From assembly GCF_012911875.1 (NCBI RefSeq), contig NZ_JAAXKZ010000009.1:1-64000 (forward strand): a DNA stretch of 64,000 bases, written 5' to 3'. Shown piece by piece: positions 1 to 8,579 of this stretch (within the stretch, counting starts at the first letter, position 1; the number at the start of each line of letters is the position of its first letter). A model generated the notes under the pieces. The model was not told the DNA's origin, did not search any database, and saw only the letters and a program-made list of their open reading frames with translations. The position numbers and the translations under genes are program-made. The stretch comes from Pseudonocardia bannensis (lineage in GTDB: Bacteria; Actinomycetota; Actinomycetes; Mycobacteriales; Pseudonocardiaceae).

Positions 1-4
1 CCGC

Positions 5-532
5 TCAGGGGCGCTCGCTGAACCACCGCTCGATCAGCGCCCGCCCATCGGGCACGAACGGCCAGTCCGGGTCCGCCAGCCGCGCCCGCAGCTCGTCGAG
101 GTCCATCCACCCGCCCGAGGCGATCTCCGAGGGCTGGTGGACCACCGGTCCGTCCCAGCTCGCCTCGTAGGCGAACAGATGACAGCGCAGCCCGCCCCGG
201 CCCTGGTCCCAGGCCAGCGCGAACAGCGGCCGCAGCGGGACCCCGATGACGCCGAGCTCCTCGGCCAGCTCACGGGCGGCCGTCTGCTCGGGGGACTCGC
301 CGGGCCCCACCACCCCGCCGGCCCAGCAGTCGTGCAGCCCGGCCATGACCAGCTTCTGCGGTGAGCGCCGGTGCACGTAGACCCGCTCGCCGTCACCGCT
401 GCGCAGCAGCACCCCGGCACTGCCGTGCCACAGCGAGCGGGCGTAGACCTCGCCGCGTGCCGCGACCCCGATGACAGCACCGGCGGCGTCGTAGACCGCC
501 ACGAGCTCGTCCGCGGGATGCCCTGCCTGCAC
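5..532 (-). CDS. Nudix hydrolase
   Basis: Predicted Nudix pyrophosphohydrolase of 175 residues. A full Nudix box is visible (G-x5-E-x7-RELAEELG) in the middle of the protein, which binds the metal and cleaves X-linked nucleoside diphosphates. The flanking part resembles the YfcD/IPP-isomerase-like Nudix group, with an N-terminal strand pattern and an HRR motif before the box, so the substrate is uncertain. I chose the GTG at 532 because an AAGGA ribosome site lies 8 nt upstream. A longer reading to 631 exists but starts with Ala/Pro-rich low-complexity residues that look untranslated. It is divergent from dop. Function inside the Pup locus is not implied. Confidence 0.8.
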   Translation of the reverse strand: MQAGHPADELVAVYDAAGAVIGVAARGEVYARSLWHGSAGVLLRSGDGERVYVHRRSPQKLVMAGLHDCWAGGVVGPGESPEQTAARELAEELGVIGVPLRPLFALAWDQGRGGLRCHLFAYEASWDGPVVHQPSEIASGGWMDLDELRARLADPDWPFVPDGRALIERWFSERP

Positions 533-662
533 GCACCGAATCCTTGCAGGCGTGCCGCCGGGGCAGTGCCCAGGCCGCCGCTCGGGCGGCCCGGCGGCGG
601 TCGCCGCGGCGGCGGGTGGGGGCGGCGCCACGTTTCTGTCCGTCCATGCGCGGATCGCAAGC

Positions 663-704
663 TAGTCTCGGCCCATGCGCTCTACCGTTGAGGTCCGGCC
701 TTGA
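663..704 (+). promoter_or_regulatory. Leaderless promoter and 9-codon upstream ORF of dop
   Basis: A -10-like TAGTCT sits at 663-668 and an ATG follows 6 nt later at 675, the spacing expected for a leaderless transcript. That ATG opens a 9-codon ORF (MRSTVEVRP) whose TGA at 702-704 overlaps the TTG start of dop at 701-703. The geometry predicts that ribosomes finishing the leader peptide reinitiate on dop. The sequence and overlap are directly visible. Leaderless transcription and translational coupling are inference. Confidence 0.55.
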
Positions 705-2218
705 CCGCCCGCCGGATCATGGGCACCGAGGTCGAGTACGGGATCTCCGTGCCCGGCGATCCGACCGCCAACCCGGTCATCACCTCCACCCAGGTCGTCC
801 TGGCCTACGCCGCCGCCGCCGAGATCCCACGCTCGCGGCGCGCCCGATGGGACTACGAGGTGGAGTCGCCGCTGCGGGACGCCCGTGGTTTCGACCTGTC
901 GGCGCCGACGCTGTCCACGCCCGGCGACTCCGAGCTCGACGACCTGGGCGCGGCGAACGTGATCCTCACCAACGGCGCCCGGCTCTACGTCGACCACGCG
1001 CACCCGGAGTTCTCCACTCCCGAGGTCACCACCCCACGCGACGTCGTGATCTGGGACAAGGCCGGGGAGCGGGTCATGGAGGAGGCCGCGATGCGGTCGG
1101 CCACCGTGCCCGGGGCACCCCGGATCCAGCTCTACAAGAACAACGTCGACGGCAAGGGCGCCAGCTACGGCTCCCACGAGAACTACCTGATGGCCCGATC
1201 CACGACGTTCCCGTCGATCGTGAGCGGCCTCACCCCGTTCTTCGTGTCCCGCCAGGTCATCAGCGGCGCGGGCCGGGTCGGCATCGGCCCGTCCGGCGAC
1301 GAGGCCGGCTACCAGCTCTCCCAGCGCGCCGACTACATCGAGGTCGAGGTCGGCCTGGAGACGACGCTGAAGCGGGGCATCATCAACACCCGCGACGAGC
1401 CGCACGCCGACGCCGACAAGTACCGCCGGCTGCACGTCATCATCGGCGACGCGAACATGTCGGAGTACTCGACGCTGCTCAAGGTGGGTACCGCGGCGCT
1501 GGTCCTCGACATGATCGAGAACGGCGTCCGCTTCGACGAGCTGCGCCTCGCCGAGCCGGTGCGCTCGGTGCACGCGATCAGCCACGACCCGACGCTGAAG
1601 ACCACCGTCGAGCTGACCGACGGCCGCAAGTTCACCGGCCTCGACATCCAGCGGGCCTACTTCGAGAAGGCCAGCAAGCACGTCGAGAACACCCAGGGCG
1701 CGGACGTCGACGACGCCACGGCCGAGGTGCTGCGGCTGTGGGGCGAGGTGCTCGACGACCTCGCGCGCGACCCGATGAGCACCGCGGACCGGCTCGACTG
1801 GTCGGCGAAGCTCCGGCTGCTCGAGGGCTACCGCGAGCGCGACGGGCTCGCCTGGAGCTCCCCGCGCCTGCACCTGGTCGACTTGCAGTACACCGACGTG
1901 CGGATGGCCAAGGGCCTCTACAACCGGCTCGTCGCCCGCGGGTCGATGAAGCGGCTGGTCAACGAGGACGACGTGACCGAGGCGATGCACAACCCGCCGG
2001 AGGACACCCGCGCCTACTTCCGTGGGCGCTGCCTGGAGCGCTACCCGTCCGAGGTGGCCGCCGCGTCCTGGGACTCGGTGATCTTCGACCTGGGCCGCGA
2101 GTCGCTGGTGCGCATCCCCACCCTGGAACCGCTGCGCGGCACCCGCCGCCACGTCGGGGACCTGCTCGACAACTCCCGCACCGCCGAGGAGCTCGTCGAG
2201 GCCCTGACCAAGGGGTGA
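701..2218 (+). CDS. dop: Depupylase/deamidase Dop
   Basis: Dop of the Pup-proteasome system, 505 residues, the usual family length. The protein removes Pup from substrates and, in species with Pup-Gln, deamidates Pup. Carboxylate-amine ligase-like fold signatures are present: GTEVEYG near the N-terminus, the [13 protein letters not shown] segment with the nucleophile-region Asp, [19 protein letters not shown], and [18 protein letters not shown]. It is clearly the Dop paralogue and not PafA, which lies at 21.2 kb. The TTG at 701 gives an N-terminus that aligns with mycobacterial Dop; an ATG at 719 would cut off the conserved start of the fold. Pup, prcB and prcA follow on the same strand, the standard actinobacterial order. 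Confidence 0.95.
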   Translation: MTARRIMGTEVEYGISVPGDPTANPVITSTQVVLAYAAAAEIPRSRRARWDYEVESPLRDARGFDLSAPTLSTPGDSELDDLGAANVILTNGARLYVDHAHPEFSTPEVTTPRDVVIWDKAGERVMEEAAMRSATVPGAPRIQLYKNNVDGKGASYGSHENYLMARSTTFPSIVSGLTPFFVSRQVISGAGRVGIGPSGDEAGYQLSQRADYIEVEVGLETTLKRGIINTRDEPHADADKYRRLHVIIGDANMSEYSTLLKVGTAALVLDMIENGVRFDELRLAEPVRSVHAISHDPTLKTTVELTDGRKFTGLDIQRAYFEKASKHVENTQGADVDDATAEVLRLWGEVLDDLARDPMSTADRLDWSAKLRLLEGYRERDGLAWSSPRLHLVDLQYTDVRMAKGLYNRLVARGSMKRLVNEDDVTEAMHNPPEDTRAYFRGRCLERYPSEVAAASWDSVIFDLGRESLVRIPTLEPLRGTRRHVGDLLDNSRTAEELVEALTKG

Positions 2219-2391
2219 GGGCCGCTCTGCCGGGCCGTTCCCGGGTGCGGCGGGTGCACGACGCGCCCAGCGGCCCAGCGGCAACCGCGGGCGTGTCGCG
2301 TGTCCGCTAGGTAGGGTTTGCATTACCGGACCCCGGTTCGGCGTGCTCGCACGGCACGTCGGGCGGGACCCAGGCGCGAGGAGGAGACGTC

Positions 2392-2589
2392 ATGTCGCAG
2401 GAACAGACCAAGCGTCAGGGCGGTGGCGGCGGAGACGACGAGGACGGCAGCGGCGCGGAAGCGTCCGGCCAGGAGCGTCGTGAGAAGCTCGGTGAGGACG
2501 TGGACACGATCCTCGACGAGATCGACGACGTCCTCGAGGAGAACGCCGAGGACTTCGTCCGCGCCTACGTCCAGAAGGGCGGCGAGTAA
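2392..2589 (+). CDS. pup: Prokaryotic ubiquitin-like protein Pup
   Basis: Pup, 65 residues. The N-terminal half is a disordered Gly/Asp/Glu-rich stretch; the C-terminal half carries the coiled-coil region that binds the proteasomal ATPase, then the conserved YVQKGGE tail. The last codon is GAG, so the protein ends in Gly-Gly-Glu and could be ligated by PafA without deamidation. A strong GAGGAG ribosome site lies just before the ATG. The spacing of 173 bp from dop leaves room for its own promoter. The ATPase Mpa/ARC gene is not in the window. Confidence 0.97.
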   Translation: MSQEQTKRQGGGGGDDEDGSGAEASGQERREKLGEDVDTILDEIDDVLEENAEDFVRAYVQKGGE

Positions 2590-2734
2590 CCGCTCTCCGG
2601 TATCGGCCGGCCCGCACCTGTGGGTCGGCCGGTCACCGGGTCCGGTACCCCGGCGCAGTACTCTCACATCCGCTCGCACCGTCATTCCGCACACCGCACG
2701 CGATGTCCGCACGAGGAGAGGCACCCACCTGACC

Positions 2735-3610
2735 ATGGACCCCCGGCCGCCGGTCAACAACGGGATCTTCGCCGATCACCTGGGCGCCTATTTCGCGCCC
2801 GGTTCGCCGTCGTTCACCGACTTCGTCGCCGCCACGGCGCCGCACCTGCTGCCCGGCCGGGTGCCGGAGGGCCTCACCGCCGCGGGCCCGCGCGCGGGGG
2901 CCGGGTTCGAGGCGCCGCACGGCACCACGATCGTCGCCCTGACCTTCTCCGAGGGTGTCGTCATCGCCGGTGACCGGCGGGCCACCGCGGGCAATGTGAT
3001 CGCTCAGCGCGACATCGAGAAGGTGTTCATCACCGACTCGTACTCCGCGGTCGGCATCGCCGGCTCCGCGGGGATCGCGCTGGAGATGATCCGGCTGTTC
3101 AGCGTGGACCTCGAGCACTACGAGAAGATCGAGGGCGTCCCGCTGTCGCTGGACGGCAAGGCCAACAAGCTGGCCGGGATGCTGCGGCAGAACCTGGGCG
3201 CGGCCCTGCAGGGCTTCGTGGTCGTCCCGCTGTTCGTCGGCTACGACACCGAGGCCACCGAGCCGTCCAAGGCTGCTCGGATCGTCACCTACGACCCCAC
3301 CGGCGGCCGCTACGACGAGTGGCTCGGCTACCACGCCGTGGGGTCCGGGTCGGTGTTCGCGAAGTCGTCGCTGAAGAAGCTGCACGACCCGGCGGCCGAC
3401 GAGTCCAAGGCGATCCGGACCGCGATCGAGGCCCTCTACGACGCCGCCGACGACGACACCGCCACCGGTGGCCCGGACATGATCCGCAAGATCTACCCGG
3501 TCGTCGTCAGCATCAGCGGCGCGGAGGGCGCGGTCCGGCGGCCCGATTCGGAGATCGAGGAGATCACGGCCCAGGTGCTAGCCGCCCGGGCCGTCCGCCC
3601 GGGCGGCTGA
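2735..3610 (+). CDS. prcB: Proteasome subunit beta PrcB
   Basis: 20S proteasome beta subunit, 291 residues, an Ntn-hydrolase. The propeptide runs from residue 1 to about 63 and is cut before Thr64 in the motif PHGTTIVAL, giving the N-terminal catalytic threonine. The GDRRATAGN segment and the [14 protein letters not shown] and [16 protein letters not shown] blocks match PrcB. The ATG at 2735 is chosen because of the GAGGAGAG ribosome site and the family-typical propeptide length. Reading in frame extends upstream to 2318, across the pup gene in another frame, and that part is spurious. It forms the 20S core with prcA, 59 nt downstream. Confidence 0.96.
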   Translation: MDPRPPVNNGIFADHLGAYFAPGSPSFTDFVAATAPHLLPGRVPEGLTAAGPRAGAGFEAPHGTTIVALTFSEGVVIAGDRRATAGNVIAQRDIEKVFITDSYSAVGIAGSAGIALEMIRLFSVDLEHYEKIEGVPLSLDGKANKLAGMLRQNLGAALQGFVVVPLFVGYDTEATEPSKAARIVTYDPTGGRYDEWLGYHAVGSGSVFAKSSLKKLHDPAADESKAIRTAIEALYDAADDDTATGGPDMIRKIYPVVVSISGAEGAVRRPDSEIEEITAQVLAARAVRPGG

Positions 3611-3669
3611 CCCCGCGTTGCCGCCCTCTTCGTGCTTGAACCGATCTCGCTGAGTCAGGAGTTCCGCCC

Positions 3670-4521
3670 GTGACGATGCCGTTCTACTCCTCGGTCGACC
3701 AGCTGCTGCGCGACCGCTCCGAGCTGGCCCGCAAGGGCATCGCCCGCGGGCGCAGCGTCGTGGTGCTGGCCTATGCCGGCGGCGTGCTGTTCGTCGCGGA
3801 GAACCACTCGACCGCGCTGCACAAGGTGTCCGAGATCTACGACCGGATCGGCTTCGCCGCGGTCGGCCGCTACAACGAGTTCGAGAATCTGCGCACCGGC
3901 GGCATCCGGCTCGCGGACGTGCGCGGCTACTCCTACGACCGTCGCGACGTGACCGGCCGCTGGCTGGCCAACGCCTACGCGCAGGCCCTGGGCAACTCCT
4001 TCGTCGAGCAGCAGAAGCCCTTCGAGGTGGAGCTGTGCGTCGCCGAGGTCGGTGAGGCGCCCGAGGGCGACCAGCTCTACCGGATCACCTACGACGGCTC
4101 GATCACCGACGAGCCGCGCTACGTGGTGATGGGCGGCCAGACCGAGCCGATCAGCGCGAAGCTGCAGGAGTCCTACCAGCCGGGCCTCAAGCTCGACGAC
4201 GCCGTCTCCGTCGCCGTCCAGGCTCTGCAGGTGGCGGGCACCGCGCCCGGATCGAGCGGGGGCGCCGGCCAGACGAGCCGGATCCTCGGGGTGAGCGCGC
4301 TGGAGGTGGCGGTGCTCGACCGGGCCCGCCCGCGGCGCGCGTTCCGCCGGATCACCGGCAACGTGCTGCGTGGCCTGCTGCCCCCGGAGAACCGCGGTGC
4401 CGTGGAGGAGGAGCCCGAGGTCGGCGGGGACGAGATCGCGGCCGCCAGCGCGGCCACCGACAACGGGAGCAACGGGTCCTCGCCCGACGGCACGGCCGGC
4501 ACCCCGTTGAACGGCGCGTAG
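3670..4521 (+). CDS. prcA: Proteasome subunit alpha PrcA
   Basis: 20S proteasome alpha subunit, 283 residues, starting at GTG 3670 behind a CAGGAG ribosome site. The N-terminal [27 protein letters not shown] matches the gating segment of actinobacterial PrcA, and the [33 protein letters not shown] block is diagnostic. The C-terminal 60 residues are Ala/Gly/Ser/Asp-rich and probably disordered. Mycobacterial and streptomycete PrcA also have variable tails. It is co-transcribed with prcB and probably with the kinase 6 nt downstream. Confidence 0.96.
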   Translation: MTMPFYSSVDQLLRDRSELARKGIARGRSVVVLAYAGGVLFVAENHSTALHKVSEIYDRIGFAAVGRYNEFENLRTGGIRLADVRGYSYDRRDVTGRWLANAYAQALGNSFVEQQKPFEVELCVAEVGEAPEGDQLYRITYDGSITDEPRYVVMGGQTEPISAKLQESYQPGLKLDDAVSVAVQALQVAGTAPGSSGGAGQTSRILGVSALEVAVLDRARPRRAFRRITGNVLRGLLPPENRGAVEEEPEVGGDEIAAASAATDNGSNGSSPDGTAGTPLNGA

Positions 4522-4527
4522 CAGCCG

Positions 4528-6051
4528 ATGGCCGCACCGGCCCGAGCGCGGGCGGTGGCCCGGGTGCTCGGCGGGCTCACCGCGCGCGAGGTACGGGCGC
4601 TGGCCGGTCGTCGCAACCGGCCCCCGGACGCCGATCCCGGCCGGGAGCGCGCCCGCGCGGTCCGGCACGCCCTCGAGGAGCTGGGCCCGTTCTACGTGAA
4701 GCTCGGGCAGATGCTCGCCACCCGGCCCGACATGGTCTCCGCGACCATGATCTCCGAGTTCGAGCAACTGCACGACCAGGTCTCGCCGCTGCCGTTTTCC
4801 GACCTGGAGCCGGTGCTCGAGACCGAGCTGGGGGCGGACTGGCGCGGCCGGTTCCGCTCGATCGACGTGGACAAGCCGCTGGGTGCGGCGTCCCTGGCGC
4901 AGGTCTACCGCGTCGAGCTCGACGACGGCCGCCCCGGCGTGGTGAAGATCCAGCGACCGGGGATCGCGGCGCTGATGCGCGACGACATGTGGCTGATGCG
5001 GCGCATCGCCCGCGTGGTCGGGAAGCGCACCCCGGACTTCACCGAGGTCATCGACGTCGAGGCCATGCTCGACATGATCTTCGACACCATGGAGCCGGAA
5101 CTCGACTTCACCCGTGAGGCCGAGAACATGGACGCGGCCCGGCAGGTGGCGGCGAAGTTCGACCTGGTCGCGGTGCCCGACGTCGTCGCCGCGACGCCGC
5201 GGGTCCTCGTGCAGGGCATGGCCGCCGGTCGCCCGGTGCGCGACGTGCAGCCCGGTCCGGACGACGCCGAGCAGCTGATGGCCGCGGGTCACGACGTCTT
5301 CGGCTTCATGTGCCAGTCGTACTTCAGCGAGCGCGTCTTCCACGCCGACCCGCACCCGGGCAACATCTTCCTCTCCGCCGACGGCGTCGCGACGATCATC
5401 GACTGGGGCATGGTCGGGCGGATGGACCGGCGGATGAGCATGTCGCTGCTGCTGCTGCTCATCTCCATCCTGCGCAACGACGGTTCGGGCGCGGCCCGGG
5501 CGTGGATCGAGCTGGGCCGGGTCACCCCGCGCGGTGACGTCGCCGGGTTCGTCGGGGACATGAGCAGGCTGGTGCCCAAGCTGGCCGGCCGCTCGCTGGG
5601 CGACATCGACTTCGGAACCGTTCTCACCTCGGCGCTCGGGTTCGCGACCAAGCGCGGCATCTCGACCAACCCGATGGTCTCGGTGCTCGGCAAGTCCTAC
5701 GCGAACCTGGAGGGCTCGGTCCGGCTGTTCGCGCCGCAGATCTCGCTCACCGACGTGATGGGGCAGAACCTGCGCCGGATCATGCAGCAGATGCTGTCCG
5801 AGGAGGTCAACGAGGAGCAGTTGGCCGCGGTGGCGCTGGAGACCCTGCTCGGCGGGGGGATCGTGCGGAACTGGCGCAGCATCGCCGACGACGCGGTGAG
5901 CCGCGGGCTGACCGTGCAGACCTCGCAGATCGAGCACCGCCGCTCGCGCCGGGAGGACCGGGCCGACGCGCGGGCGGCGAAGCTGCGCCACAGCCTGGTC
6001 GGGCTCGGCGCGGTCGCACTCTGGCTCGACCACCGGCGGCGGCTGCGCTGA
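4528..6051 (+). CDS. ABC1/UbiB (AarF-type) atypical kinase
   Basis: Atypical protein-kinase-like ATPase of the ABC1/ADCK/UbiB family, 507 residues. Visible motifs: the KxGQ family signature (FYVKLGQMLATRPDM, residues 56-69), the Ala-rich nucleotide loop LGAASLAQVYR, the Lys of VVKIQRPG, the catalytic HADPHPGN and the metal-binding IDWGMVGR. Family members support quinone or lipid metabolism by ATP hydrolysis. The actual substrate here is unknown. It begins 6 nt after prcA, so it shares that transcript, and its link to proteolysis is unexplained. An Arg-rich C-terminal tail follows a hydrophobic stretch. Confidence 0.88.
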   Translation: MAAPARARAVARVLGGLTAREVRALAGRRNRPPDADPGRERARAVRHALEELGPFYVKLGQMLATRPDMVSATMISEFEQLHDQVSPLPFSDLEPVLETELGADWRGRFRSIDVDKPLGAASLAQVYRVELDDGRPGVVKIQRPGIAALMRDDMWLMRRIARVVGKRTPDFTEVIDVEAMLDMIFDTMEPELDFTREAENMDAARQVAAKFDLVAVPDVVAATPRVLVQGMAAGRPVRDVQPGPDDAEQLMAAGHDVFGFMCQSYFSERVFHADPHPGNIFLSADGVATIIDWGMVGRMDRRMSMSLLLLLISILRNDGSGAARAWIELGRVTPRGDVAGFVGDMSRLVPKLAGRSLGDIDFGTVLTSALGFATKRGISTNPMVSVLGKSYANLEGSVRLFAPQISLTDVMGQNLRRIMQQMLSEEVNEEQLAAVALETLLGGGIVRNWRSIADDAVSRGLTVQTSQIEHRRSRREDRADARAAKLRHSLVGLGAVALWLDHRRRLR

Positions 6052-6057
6052 GCAGCC

Positions 6058-6088
6058 TTGACCTGCACCCGGGTGCAGGTTGCAAGGT
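6058..6088 (+). promoter_or_regulatory. MerR-type operator/promoter before the VOC gene
   Basis: A perfect 20-bp palindrome, ACCTGCACCCGGGTGCAGGT, occupies 6061-6080. Its left edge completes a TTGACC -35 box at 6058-6063, and a weak -10 (CAAGGT, 6083-6088) lies 19 nt on, with the ATG of the next gene 6 nt later. A dyad inside an overlong 19-bp spacer is the hallmark of MerR-family activation sites. No merR gene is near, so the regulator would be encoded elsewhere. Confidence 0.55.
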
Positions 6089-6094
6089 GGGGCC

Positions 6095-6472
6095 ATGGCC
6101 GTCGAGTTCAACCACACCATCGTCTTCACCCGCGATCAGCAGGCCGGGGCGCGGTTCCTGGCCGACGTTCTCGGACTGCCCGAACCGACCCGGTTCGGCC
6201 CATTCGACGTGGTCACGGTCGCCCACGGGGCCAGCCTGGACTTCATGACCAGCGACGACGTGACGCCCCAGCACTACGCGTTCCTGATCACCGAGGACGA
6301 GTTCGACGCGGTCGACAAGCGGCTCCACGACCGGGGGATCACCACCTATGCCGACCCCGGCCACCGGACGGTCGGGTTCAACACCCACGACGGGGGCCGG
6401 GGCATGTACTTCGACTCGCCGGAGGGACACAACCTGGAGGTGATCACCCGGCCCTACGGCAGCGGGGGCTGA
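6095..6472 (+). CDS. VOC (glyoxalase-fold) family protein
   Basis: Vicinal-oxygen-chelate fold protein of 125 residues, beginning MAVEFNHTIVFTRDQQAGARFLADVLGLP. The two beta-alpha-beta-beta-beta modules are visible, with a metal-ligand-like His near the start (NHTIV), a central HYAF and a Glu near the end (GHNLEVITRPY). Substrates in this superfamily range from glutathione or thiol adducts to antibiotics and cannot be told from sequence. The ATG at 6095 is chosen over an in-frame TTG at 6080 that lies inside the operator palindrome. The upstream MerR-like operator suggests drug- or metabolite-induced expression. Confidence 0.82.
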   Translation: MAVEFNHTIVFTRDQQAGARFLADVLGLPEPTRFGPFDVVTVAHGASLDFMTSDDVTPQHYAFLITEDEFDAVDKRLHDRGITTYADPGHRTVGFNTHDGGRGMYFDSPEGHNLEVITRPYGSGG

Positions 6473-6508
6473 GCCCGGTGGCCGTGCGGCGTACGCGTGC
6501 GGCGGGCG

Positions 6509-6871
6509 TCAGGCGTAGCTGCGCAGTTCCACCCCGTTGCCGTCGGGATCGCGCAGGTAGATGCCCCGCCCCTGGCCGCGGGCGCCGAACAGGTCCTTCG
6601 GCGCCGCCACGCCGTGCTCGGCGGCGAGCGCGTCGAGGTCCACGTCGTCGACGACGAGCGCGACGTGCTCCATGTTCGCGCCCGTCCGCTCGCCGGAGAG
6701 CACATCGATGATCGTGGACTCGCAGACGCGCAGCGACGCGAACGGCACCTCACCGTTGCGCCAGGCGTCCAGCCGCTCGGGCTCGAGGCCGAGGGTCTCC
6801 CGGTACCAGGCGATGAGCCTCTCGGGCTCCGGTGTGACGAGCACGATGTGGTCCAGCGCGACGACCCGCAT
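6509..6871 (-). CDS. VOC (glyoxalase-fold) family protein
   Basis: A second, unrelated-looking VOC protein, 120 residues, starting MRVVALDHIVLVTPEPERLIAWYRETLGLEP in the classic glyoxalase/bleomycin-resistance pattern. Visible ligand positions are His8, His69 in MEHVALVV and Glu116 in GNGVELRSYA. The DPDGNGVEL ending is typical. It converges on the preceding VOC gene and is divergent from the hydrolase at 6981. The frame stays open far upstream (to 9181), but only this part has a family match. A TACGCA box 6 nt before the ATG suggests a leaderless start. Confidence 0.85.
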   Translation of the reverse strand: MRVVALDHIVLVTPEPERLIAWYRETLGLEPERLDAWRNGEVPFASLRVCESTIIDVLSGERTGANMEHVALVVDDVDLDALAAEHGVAAPKDLFGARGQGRGIYLRDPDGNGVELRSYA

Positions 6872-6980
6872 GCCACGTGCGTACCAGCGCGGTCCGCCGA
6901 GCGGAAGTGGCTCGCGGTGCCTCCAGCACGGGCCGAGCCGCTTCCACCGGGAACGGCCCGGTGCGCCGTAGGCTCGACCG

Positions 6981-7625
6981 ATGATCGAATCGCTGCGCCT
7001 GCGCACCGCCGACGGTCTGGGGCTGGAGGCCGAGGTCGCATCGCCCGGCGGCGAACCCCGCGCCGCGATGGTGTTGTGCCACCCGCACCCGCAGTACGGC
7101 GGCAGCATGCGCACGGTCGTCATCGACGCGTTGTTCGGCGCGCTGCCGGCCCACGGCGTGGCCTGCCTGCGGTTCAATTTCCGCGGTGTGGAGGGCAGCG
7201 ACGGCGGCTTCGACGACGGCACCGGCGAGCGGCTCGACGTCGAGGCGGCGGTGACCGCGCTCGACGAGCGCCTCCCCGCCGAGGTGCCGCTCGTCCTCGC
7301 CGGGTGGTCGTTCGGCGCGGACATGGCGCTGTCGGTGCGGCATCCGCGCCTCGGGGGCTGGTACGCGATCGCCCCACCACTGCGGTTCGCCCGGGACCTC
7401 GACCGGCTCGCCACCGACCCGCGCCCGAAACTGCTGGCTCTCGCCGAGCGCGACGAGGTGCGCCCGCCCGCCGAGGTGGCACGCGTGGCCCGGGACTGGA
7501 CGCACACCGAGATCGAAATCGTCCCGGGCGCGTCGCACTTCTTCCTGGGCCACACCGGCCGGCTCGTCGACCTCGGGGCGGCCTTCGCCGACCGCCTCGC
7601 CCGCTGGTCGCGGGACATCAGCTGA
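6981..7625 (+). CDS. Alpha/beta hydrolase (dienelactone hydrolase-like)
   Basis: Small alpha/beta hydrolase of 214 residues. The nucleophile elbow is AGWSFGAD with Ser in GxSxG; the acid is probably in [10 protein letters not shown] and the catalytic His in PGASHFFLG. The N-terminal [11 protein letters not shown] and [11 protein letters not shown] segments match the YcjY/dienelactone-hydrolase-like group (COG2945-type). A TAGGCT -10 box at 6969-6974 is exactly 6 nt before the ATG, so the message is probably leaderless. The last 8 nt overlap the end of fdhD on the other strand. Substrate unknown. Confidence 0.82.
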   Translation: MIESLRLRTADGLGLEAEVASPGGEPRAAMVLCHPHPQYGGSMRTVVIDALFGALPAHGVACLRFNFRGVEGSDGGFDDGTGERLDVEAAVTALDERLPAEVPLVLAGWSFGADMALSVRHPRLGGWYAIAPPLRFARDLDRLATDPRPKLLALAERDEVRPPAEVARVARDWTHTEIEIVPGASHFFLGHTGRLVDLGAAFADRLARWSRDIS

Positions 7626-8439
7626 TGCGGTCGGGGTGGGTGTAGACGTTCATCGACTCGCCGCGCAGGAACCCGACCAGGGTCACGCCCGCCTCGTCGG
7701 CGAGCTCCACCGCCAGCGACGACGGCGCGGACACCGCGGCCAGCATCGGCACCCCGGCCATCACGGCCTTCTGGACGAGCTCGAACGACGCTCGCCCGGA
7801 CACCATGAGCACCGTCCCCGTGGCGGGGACGTGCCCGTTCAGCAGCGCCCAGCCGAGCACCTTGTCGACGGCGTTGTGCCGCCCCACGTCCTCCCGCGCG
7901 ACCAGCAGTCGCCCGTCGCCGGTGAACAGCCCCGCGGCGTGCAGCCCGCCGGTGGAGTCGAAGACCCGCTGGGCCTCGCGCAGCGTGTCCGGCAGCGTCA
8001 CGAGGGTCCGGTAGGACACCGAGACCTGATCCGCCGCGGGGGAGAAGCGGGTCTTGAGGCGGACCGCGTCGAGCGAGGCCTTCCCGCACACCCCGCACGA
8101 GGAGGTGGTGTAGAAGTTCCGCTCGACCGAGGTGTCCGGGGGTTCGACGCCGGGGGCCAGCGCCACGTCGAGGACGTTGTAGGTGTTGCGGCCGTCCGCG
8201 TCGACGGAGTCGCAGTAGCGGGCGACGGCGACGTCCTCGGACGAGCCCAGGACCCCCTCGGTGAGCAGGAAGCCGTGGGCGAGCTCGACGTCGTGGCCGG
8301 GCGTGCGCATCGTGACCGACAGCGGTTTCCCGCCGACCCGGATCTCCAGCGGTTCCTCGGCGGCCAGGCTGTCCGGGCGGCGGCGCGCACCGTCGGGCCC
8401 GAGCCGCAGCACCGGCCGGCGGATGGTCAAGCGGCCCAT
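7618..8439 (-). CDS. fdhD: Formate dehydrogenase accessory sulfurtransferase FdhD
   Basis: FdhD, 273 residues, the sulfur carrier that sulfurates the Mo/W-bis-MGD cofactor before insertion into formate dehydrogenase. The catalytic CxxC is seen in [12 protein letters not shown]. Other family blocks are [16 protein letters not shown]-like [23 protein letters not shown] and the C-terminal [14 protein letters not shown] start at ATG 8439 ([10 protein letters not shown]) behind a GGAG; an in-frame start at 8466 is possible. It is divergent from mobA and sits beside the formate dehydrogenase genes it serves. Confidence 0.95.
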   Translation of the reverse strand: MGRLTIRRPVLRLGPDGARRRPDSLAAEEPLEIRVGGKPLSVTMRTPGHDVELAHGFLLTEGVLGSSEDVAVARYCDSVDADGRNTYNVLDVALAPGVEPPDTSVERNFYTTSSCGVCGKASLDAVRLKTRFSPAADQVSVSYRTLVTLPDTLREAQRVFDSTGGLHAAGLFTGDGRLLVAREDVGRHNAVDKVLGWALLNGHVPATGTVLMVSGRASFELVQKAVMAGVPMLAAVSAPSSLAVELADEAGVTLVGFLRGESMNVYTHPDRIS

Positions 8440-8579
8440 CGCTTCGCTCCTCAGTCGCCCCGTCACACGGCCGTGATCGACCGGGGTTCAGGGTAGGAGC
8501 GCCCGCGCCGGCTCGCTGACGGTGGGCCACGATCCGCTCCGGCGCGGCCCGGCGGCCGGTCGGGCCTACGATGGCTCGC

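Noticed and set aside
2703-2732. A 9-codon ORF just before prcB
   Set aside because: It overlaps the ribosome site of prcB but has no -10 box in front, unlike the dop leader; likely chance.
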